This document shows positions 59,169 through 64,000 of a stretch of 64,000 nucleotides of DNA, piece by piece. Source of the DNA: Microlunatus speluncae. Its GTDB lineage: Bacteria; Actinomycetota; Actinomycetes; Propionibacteriales; Propionibacteriaceae. The notes beneath the pieces were generated by a model. The model had not been told where the DNA came from. It saw only the letters and a list, made by a program, of their open reading frames with translations, and made no database searches. Position numbers and translations under genes: made by a program. Location of the stretch: NCBI RefSeq assembly GCF_009299835.1, contig NZ_VKCZ01000021.1, positions 1 through 64,000 on the forward strand, given 5' to 3'. Numbering within the stretch: the stretch's first letter is position 1; the number at the start of each line of letters is the position of its first letter.

Positions 59169-59256
59169 CCTGTCACGGCCGGTTATTGGATTCGCCGTGA
59201 CGCGACCGCGCGAGTACAGTGGCTCCTCCCCCACGAGCAGCATCGGAGATCTCTGC

Positions 59257-61314
59257 ATGCCCGGATCGGAGCCCGATACCCTCCCGCAGGACGATCCTCT
59301 TCGACACGAACAACGACATCTGAGTGAATCCCGCGCCGCGCTGCGCCGGATGCGCGATCATGCGGCGAGCCTGGAAGGCCACGGCGCCGGCGCCGATCAC
59401 GTCTCCACTCAACACCTCAGGCAGGTGCTGTTTCGCCGGATGAAGTCGCTGGAGGACGACCCGACGGTGCCGCTGTTCTTCGGCCGGTTGGACTATGACG
59501 CCGAGCTCGGCGCCGACCACGACGAACGGCTCTACATCGGCCGCCGGCACGTCACCGGCGAGACCGGCGGCGATCCGTTGGTCGTCGACTGGCGGGCGCC
59601 GATGTCGCTCCCGTTCTATCGCGCCAAGCCGGGCGATCCGATGCGGGTCCGGCTGCGCCGCCGCTTCGGCTTCTCCTCCGGCCAACTGACCGCGTACGAG
59701 GACGAGGAGCTGGCCAAGCCGCAGACCGAGCTGCACTCGCGGATCCTCGAAGCCGAGATCGAACGGCCGCGGACCGGCCCGATGCGCGACATCGTGGCCA
59801 CCATCCAGCCCGACCAGGACGTGATCGTCCGCGCCGACCTGTCGCACTCGCTCTGCATCCAGGGAGCGCCGGGCACCGGGAAGACCGCCGTCGGCCTGCA
59901 CCGGGCCGCCTACCTGATGTACGCGCACCGCGACCAGCTGTCCCGCTCCGGCGTCCAGGTGATCGGGCCCAACGACAACTTCCTCTCCTACATCGGCGAC
60001 GTGCTGCCCGCCCTGGGTGAGATCGACGCGACCCAGGCCACCTTCTCCACCCTGGTCAGCAAGTCGACCGGGTTCATGATCACCGGCGACGACCCGGTGC
60101 CGGCGGCGTTGATCAAGGGCGACCCGCGGATGGCCGAGGTGATCGCCCGGGCCGTGTGGGGACATCTGGGCACCGCGACCAGCCCGCTGGTCGTCCCCCG
60201 CGGGGCGCACCAGTGGCGGGTCGCGGCCTATCTGGCCAACGAGATGCTCGACGAGCTGCGCCGGCGCGGCGTCCGCTACACCGCCGGCCGGACGATGTTG
60301 CCGCAGCGGCTGGCCCACCAGGTCTTGATCAAGATGGAGGCGGCGGGCGACTCGCCGGACGACCGGGTGCAGAACTCGGTGGCGAAGAGCAAACCGGTCA
60401 AGGCCTACGCCGACGAGCTGTGGCCGGCCGTCGACCCGGCCAAGTTGATCTTGCGCCTGCTGACCGACGCCGCCTTCCTGGCCGAAGCCGCCCGGGACAT
60501 CCTGGACGACGTCGAGCAGAAGACGATCTTGCTGGACAAGCCGCCCCGGACCCCGAAGAGCGCCAAGTGGACGCTGGCCGATCTCGCCCTGATCGACGAG
60601 GCGGCCGACCAGCTGAACCGCACCCCGAGCCTCGGCCACGTGATCATCGACGAGGCGCAGGATCTGTCGGCGATGCAGCTCCGGGCGATCGGCCGACGGG
60701 CCAGCACCGGGTCGGTGACCGTGCTCGGCGACCTGGCCCAGGCGACGACGCCGTGGGCGACCCGCTCCTGGCAGGACTCGCTGCGCCACCTGGGCCAGCC
60801 CGACGCGGAGATCTCCGAACTGGTCGAAGGGTTCCGGGTGCCGGGCTCGGTGATCGACTTCGCCGCCCGGCTGCTACCGGTGATCGCCCCCGCCCTGACC
60901 AAGCCTCGCTCGGTCCGGCGCAGTCGCGGTGACCTGGAGCTACGACAGACCGACGATCTTGACGCCGCCCTGGCCGCGGCCGTCGTCGATGCCGCGGAGC
61001 GCGAGGGCACCGTCGGCGTGATCGTCCCGGACGCGGCGATCCCCCGGCTGCGGGCCCTGCTGGAGCAGCACGCCATCCGCTACGACCTGCTCGGCGACGT
61101 CCCGCCGGCCTTCGAGACCCGGGTCGACCTGGTGCCCGCCGCCCTGGCCAAGGGCCTCGAGTTCGACCACGTCGTGCTGGTCGAACCGGCCGCGATCGTC
61201 ACGGGCGAACCCGACGAGATCACCGGCCTCCGCCGCCTCTACGTCTGCCTGACCCGAGCCGTGACCTCCCTGGCGATCCTCCACACCGACCCCCTCCCGG
61301 CCCTCCTCCGCTGA
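59257..61314 (+). CDS. HelD-type (UvrD-like) helicase, RNA polymerase-associated
   Basis: The 685-residue protein matches the HelD/HelR branch of SF1 helicases. It starts with a coiled-coil arm (RHEQRHLSESRAALRRMRDH), and PLVVDWRAPMSLPFY is the family signature. Walker A QGAPGTGKTAVGLHRAAYL is near residue 203, motif II VIIDEAQDLSAMQL near 465, and motif VI YVCLTRAV near the end. HelD proteins bind RNA polymerase and release it from DNA; actinobacterial HelR members confer rifamycin tolerance. ATG 59257 has GGAG upstream. No clear rifamycin-associated element is seen in the 88-base upstream gap. Confidence 0.87.
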   Translation: MPGSEPDTLPQDDPLRHEQRHLSESRAALRRMRDHAASLEGHGAGADHVSTQHLRQVLFRRMKSLEDDPTVPLFFGRLDYDAELGADHDERLYIGRRHVTGETGGDPLVVDWRAPMSLPFYRAKPGDPMRVRLRRRFGFSSGQLTAYEDEELAKPQTELHSRILEAEIERPRTGPMRDIVATIQPDQDVIVRADLSHSLCIQGAPGTGKTAVGLHRAAYLMYAHRDQLSRSGVQVIGPNDNFLSYIGDVLPALGEIDATQATFSTLVSKSTGFMITGDDPVPAALIKGDPRMAEVIARAVWGHLGTATSPLVVPRGAHQWRVAAYLANEMLDELRRRGVRYTAGRTMLPQRLAHQVLIKMEAAGDSPDDRVQNSVAKSKPVKAYADELWPAVDPAKLILRLLTDAAFLAEAARDILDDVEQKTILLDKPPRTPKSAKWTLADLALIDEAADQLNRTPSLGHVIIDEAQDLSAMQLRAIGRRASTGSVTVLGDLAQATTPWATRSWQDSLRHLGQPDAEISELVEGFRVPGSVIDFAARLLPVIAPALTKPRSVRRSRGDLELRQTDDLDAALAAAVVDAAEREGTVGVIVPDAAIPRLRALLEQHAIRYDLLGDVPPAFETRVDLVPAALAKGLEFDHVVLVEPAAIVTGEPDEITGLRRLYVCLTRAVTSLAILHTDPLPALLR

Positions 61315-61354
61315 CCGCGGGCAACGAGCGCAGGCCGCCACTAGGCTGCACCAC

Positions 61355-64000
61355 GTGCTGACCGCCCATGGGTTCTGGTCTCCGGGTGCCGGCCTGTGCC
61401 TCTGGGCCGAGGATTCCGAGCGTACGGTCACCAGCTCGAGCCGGGCCGTCCGCTCGGCCCGACCACATCCGTTCGCGGCCGGTCCGGTGGAGTTGGCCGA
61501 GCTGATACCCGGGCACGCGCCTGCCGGACCGGCGGAGGCGGTCACATTGCTCCTTCCGTCGCTGCCGACGTCGCCGCTCGACTCGCCCGCACTGATCCGG
61601 ACCACGCCCCGACCCGCCGCCCGATCCGCGCCGTCCCTGCTCGCCTGGTCCGTGCCCGTCGTTCGCCTCTCGGCCCGCGCTGCCCTGTCCTGGCTGGACC
61701 GGCCGCGGGACGAAGAGGCCACGCCGGTGCGTCTCGGCGACTCGATCGGTTATCTGGCCGACCTGGCGCAGTTCGCGACCGAGCTGGTGCTGCGCGGCCG
61801 GGTGCTGCCGAGCCTCGACCGTGACGGCGGCGGCGGCGCGATGGCTCGCTGGCGACCCGTGCTGCAGGGCACCGACGTGATCGCGTTGCACGCGTTGATC
61901 ACGGCGACACCGCCGGTCTGCCGGGCTCAACCGGGTCTGGACAACCCACGGACCCTGGCCGTCGATGCGCTGCAGGGCCTGGTCGATGCCGCGGTTCGGG
62001 GCAGCCAGCCCGCCGGCCTGGACCTGTTGCCCGCCCGACGCGGTCGCCCGCCCAAGCGACCCCCGGCCCACGAGAGCTGGCTGGCCGCGCTGACCAGCGC
62101 GGACGGCCGCTTCGATGCCGACGACCACGAGCTGGATGATCTTGACCAGGTGCTGCGGCCCTGGTCCGAGATCGGCACCGAACAGGTCAGTCCGGCCCAC
62201 GCGACGTTCCGGCTCACCGAGCTCGACACCGAAGAACTCGGGCCGGATGCCGAGCCCGGGTGGCGGCTCGAGTTCCTGTTGCAGTCGACCGCGGACCCGA
62301 GCCTGCTCGTGCCCGCGGAACAGGCCTGGCAGGACGAGGGTGCGCTCCGACGCTGGCTCGACCGGCCGCAGGAGTTGCTGCTGGCCGAGCTCGGCCGGGC
62401 GAGCCGCGTCTATCCCGATCTGGGACCCGGGATGCGGCAGGCACGGCCGAGCGCGCTCGACCTCGATGCAACCGGCGCCTTTCACTTTCTCTCGGTCGCG
62501 GCGCCGGCGCTGACCGAGGCCGGCTTCGGGGTGCTGCTACCGAGCTGGTGGGGCCGCCGATCCAAGGTCGGGCTGTCGCTGGCGGCCAGCACGCCGCGTG
62601 ACCCGGCCGCCGACGACGGCTCGCGATTCGGGCGCGATCAGTTGGCCGGATTCCAGTGGTCGCTGGCGGTCGGTGATCAGACGCTGACCGAGGAGGAGAT
62701 CGAGGCCCTGGTCGCGGCCAAGGCTCCTCTGGTGCGGCTCCGCGGTCAGTGGTTCGCCGTCGATCCCGATCAGCTGCGACGTGGCCTCGAATTCCTGTCC
62801 GGCCGGCCTCCGGGCCGGATGAACGCGGTCGAACTGCTGGCCCTGGCGGCGGCACACCCCGACGACAACGAGCTGCCTCTCGAAGTCACGTCCATCCAGG
62901 CCGACGGTTGGCTCGGGGACCTGCTGTCCGGCACCGCAGCCCAATCGCTGACCGAGGTCACTCCGCCGGCGGAGTTCACCGCTGAGCTCCGGCCGTATCA
63001 GCAGCGCGGACTGTCCTGGCTCAGCTTCCTGTCCGCGATCGGGGTCGGCGCGGTGCTGGCCGACGACATGGGACTGGGCAAGACGATCCAGCTGCTCGCC
63101 CTGGAGGCGACCCGGCGGGACCAGGTGCCGGACGCGGGACCGACGCTACTGCTCTGCCCGATGTCGTTGGTCAGCAACTGGGAAGCCGAGGCGGCCAAGT
63201 TCGCGCCCGCGCTGCGGGTCCATGCCCATCACGGCCGGGAACGGCTGCACGGCCAGGAGCTCGCCGACCGGATCGGGGAGGTGGACCTGATCGTGACGAC
63301 GTACGGCACGGCCACCATCGACATCGAGGAGCTGGCCGAGATCGACTGGCAGCGGCTGGTCCTGGACGAGGCACAGGTGATCAAGAACCGGCTGTCCAAG
63401 ACGTCCAAGGCGGCCCGCCGACTGCGGGCCGGGCAACGGGTGGCGTTGACCGGAACGCCGGTGGAGAACGCACTGTCCGAGCTGTGGTCGATCATGGACT
63501 TCGTCAATCCCGGCCTGCTCGCGTCACCCGACAAATTCCGTACCAGGTATGCGATCCCGATCGAGCGGCACCGCGACGCCGACGCGGCGGAACGGCTGCG
63601 CAAGATCACCCGCCCCTACATCCTGCGCCGACTGAAGACCGATCCGACGATCATCGATGATCTTCCGGACAAGATCGAGATCAATCAGTACTGCCAGCTC
63701 ACCGTCGAACAGGCCTCGCTCTATCGGACCGTGGTCGACGACATGATGGAGAAGATCGACGACTCGTCCGGCATCGAGCGGCGCGGCTACGTGCTGGCGA
63801 CGATGGCAAAGCTGAAGCAGGTCTGCAATCACCCGGCCCAGCTGCTGCAGGACAGGTCTCCGATCGGGCGCCGCTCGGGCAAGGTGATCCGGCTGGAGGA
63901 GCTGCTGGAGGAGATCCTGGCCGAGGGCGATCGGGTGCTGTGCTTCACCCAGTACACGGCGTTTGCCGAGCTGCTGAGACCGCATCTCGCGGCCCGGTTC
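61355..64000 (+). CDS. SNF2-family helicase, 3' end outside window
   Basis: An open frame from GTG 61355 runs to the window end without a stop (882 codons seen). The first ~540 residues are the SNF2-associated N-terminal region of actinobacterial DEAD/SNF2 proteins (FWSPGAGLCLWAEDSE at the start). The motor begins with ELRPYQQRGLSWLSFL and Walker A LADDMGLGKTIQLLA near residue 570. Motif II is LVLDEAQVIKN, motif III LTGTPVENALSELWSIMDF, and the second lobe starts with CFTQYTAFAELL. It probably remodels protein-DNA complexes. The C-terminal lobe is incomplete here. Confidence 0.88.
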   Translation, partial: MLTAHGFWSPGAGLCLWAEDSERTVTSSSRAVRSARPHPFAAGPVELAELIPGHAPAGPAEAVTLLLPSLPTSPLDSPALIRTTPRPAARSAPSLLAWSVPVVRLSARAALSWLDRPRDEEATPVRLGDSIGYLADLAQFATELVLRGRVLPSLDRDGGGGAMARWRPVLQGTDVIALHALITATPPVCRAQPGLDNPRTLAVDALQGLVDAAVRGSQPAGLDLLPARRGRPPKRPPAHESWLAALTSADGRFDADDHELDDLDQVLRPWSEIGTEQVSPAHATFRLTELDTEELGPDAEPGWRLEFLLQSTADPSLLVPAEQAWQDEGALRRWLDRPQELLLAELGRASRVYPDLGPGMRQARPSALDLDATGAFHFLSVAAPALTEAGFGVLLPSWWGRRSKVGLSLAASTPRDPAADDGSRFGRDQLAGFQWSLAVGDQTLTEEEIEALVAAKAPLVRLRGQWFAVDPDQLRRGLEFLSGRPPGRMNAVELLALAAAHPDDNELPLEVTSIQADGWLGDLLSGTAAQSLTEVTPPAEFTAELRPYQQRGLSWLSFLSAIGVGAVLADDMGLGKTIQLLALEATRRDQVPDAGPTLLLCPMSLVSNWEAEAAKFAPALRVHAHHGRERLHGQELADRIGEVDLIVTTYGTATIDIEELAEIDWQRLVLDEAQVIKNRLSKTSKAARRLRAGQRVALTGTPVENALSELWSIMDFVNPGLLASPDKFRTRYAIPIERHRDADAAERLRKITRPYILRRLKTDPTIIDDLPDKIEINQYCQLTVEQASLYRTVVDDMMEKIDDSSGIERRGYVLATMAKLKQVCNHPAQLLQDRSPIGRRSGKVIRLEELLEEILAEGDRVLCFTQYTAFAELLRPHLAARF

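Noticed and set aside
59169-59256. Rifamycin-associated element before the HelD-type gene
   Set aside because: No inverted repeat resembling the reported element is present in the 88-base gap.
1-64000. CRISPR array, prophage, integrase or complete insertion sequence
   Set aside because: No regularly spaced direct repeats, transposase or recombinase motifs were seen in any frame.

Overview
The window is high-GC (about 70 percent by eye) chromosomal DNA of an actinobacterium. The evidence is the gene content: a DUF222/HNH protein, DUF3027 beside a cold-shock-domain gene, an F420-type (Ddn-like) oxidoreductase, an actinobacterial QcrB-like cytochrome b with a PDWY motif, a helicase-associated protein plus XPB pair, a HelD-type helicase, an iron-box (IdeR/DtxR-like) promoter, and frequent GTG and TTG starts. 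A member of the Propionibacteriales is plausible, but that is inference. No rRNA, tRNA, CRISPR array, phage or intact insertion sequence was seen.

Layout. 1-1230 is the 3' part of a DUF222/HNH gene. 1255-4074 is a Tat-exported GH67 alpha-glucuronidase. 4139-8588 is a translationally coupled iron-siderophore uptake operon (two exporter-fold ABC half-transporters plus a lipoprotein binding protein) behind an iron box, divergent from a MerR regulator. 9368-13876 is a coupled three-gene redox operon: NDH-2-like dehydrogenase, a cytochrome b lacking both expected heme-bH ligands, and a FrdA/SdhA-like flavoprotein. 13903-21188 holds a membrane protein/TetR divergon, a GH92 mannosidase, a CDP-alcohol phosphatidyltransferase, a second TetR and its divergent Ddn-like oxidoreductase. 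21293-28410 holds a lipoprotein, a C39-like peptidase, an MFS exporter, a MarR/purine-permease pair and PhoX. 28411-32172 is a looser region with inverted repeats, a small secreted protein, a GlxA-type regulator, a DHFR-like reductase, a membrane protein and a GNAT pseudogene. 32173-37018 holds an MFS carrier, DUF3027, a cold-shock protein, a small conserved protein and an acyl-CoA oxidase. 37089-39068 is a compositionally different AbiE-like toxin/antitoxin pair with a truncated gene remnant upstream. 39067-48968 holds a LysR/MFS divergon, a small membrane protein and a ROK-regulated five-gene Dpp/Opp-type importer. 48988-64000 is rich in nucleic-acid helicases: helicase-associated protein, XPB, HelD-type and a SNF2 gene cut by the window end, with GNAT, NUDIX and MFS genes between them.

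The most interesting system is the 9368-13876 operon. A cytochrome b that keeps the heme-bL ligands and the Qo-type PDWY motif but has lost both bH ligands is co-translated with an NADH dehydrogenase-like flavoprotein and a FrdA-like flavoprotein, with no Rieske protein, cytochrome c or iron-sulfur subunit beside it. Other items for follow-up are the AbiE-like pair whose antitoxin carries an apparent nuclease-like N-terminal domain, an unusual ABC/lipoprotein architecture for iron uptake, a small dispersed palindromic repeat that has entered coding sequence, a striking excess of the palindrome TGATCA written through codon choice, and a pair of similar 44-bp promoter-like elements flanking a lipoprotein gene.
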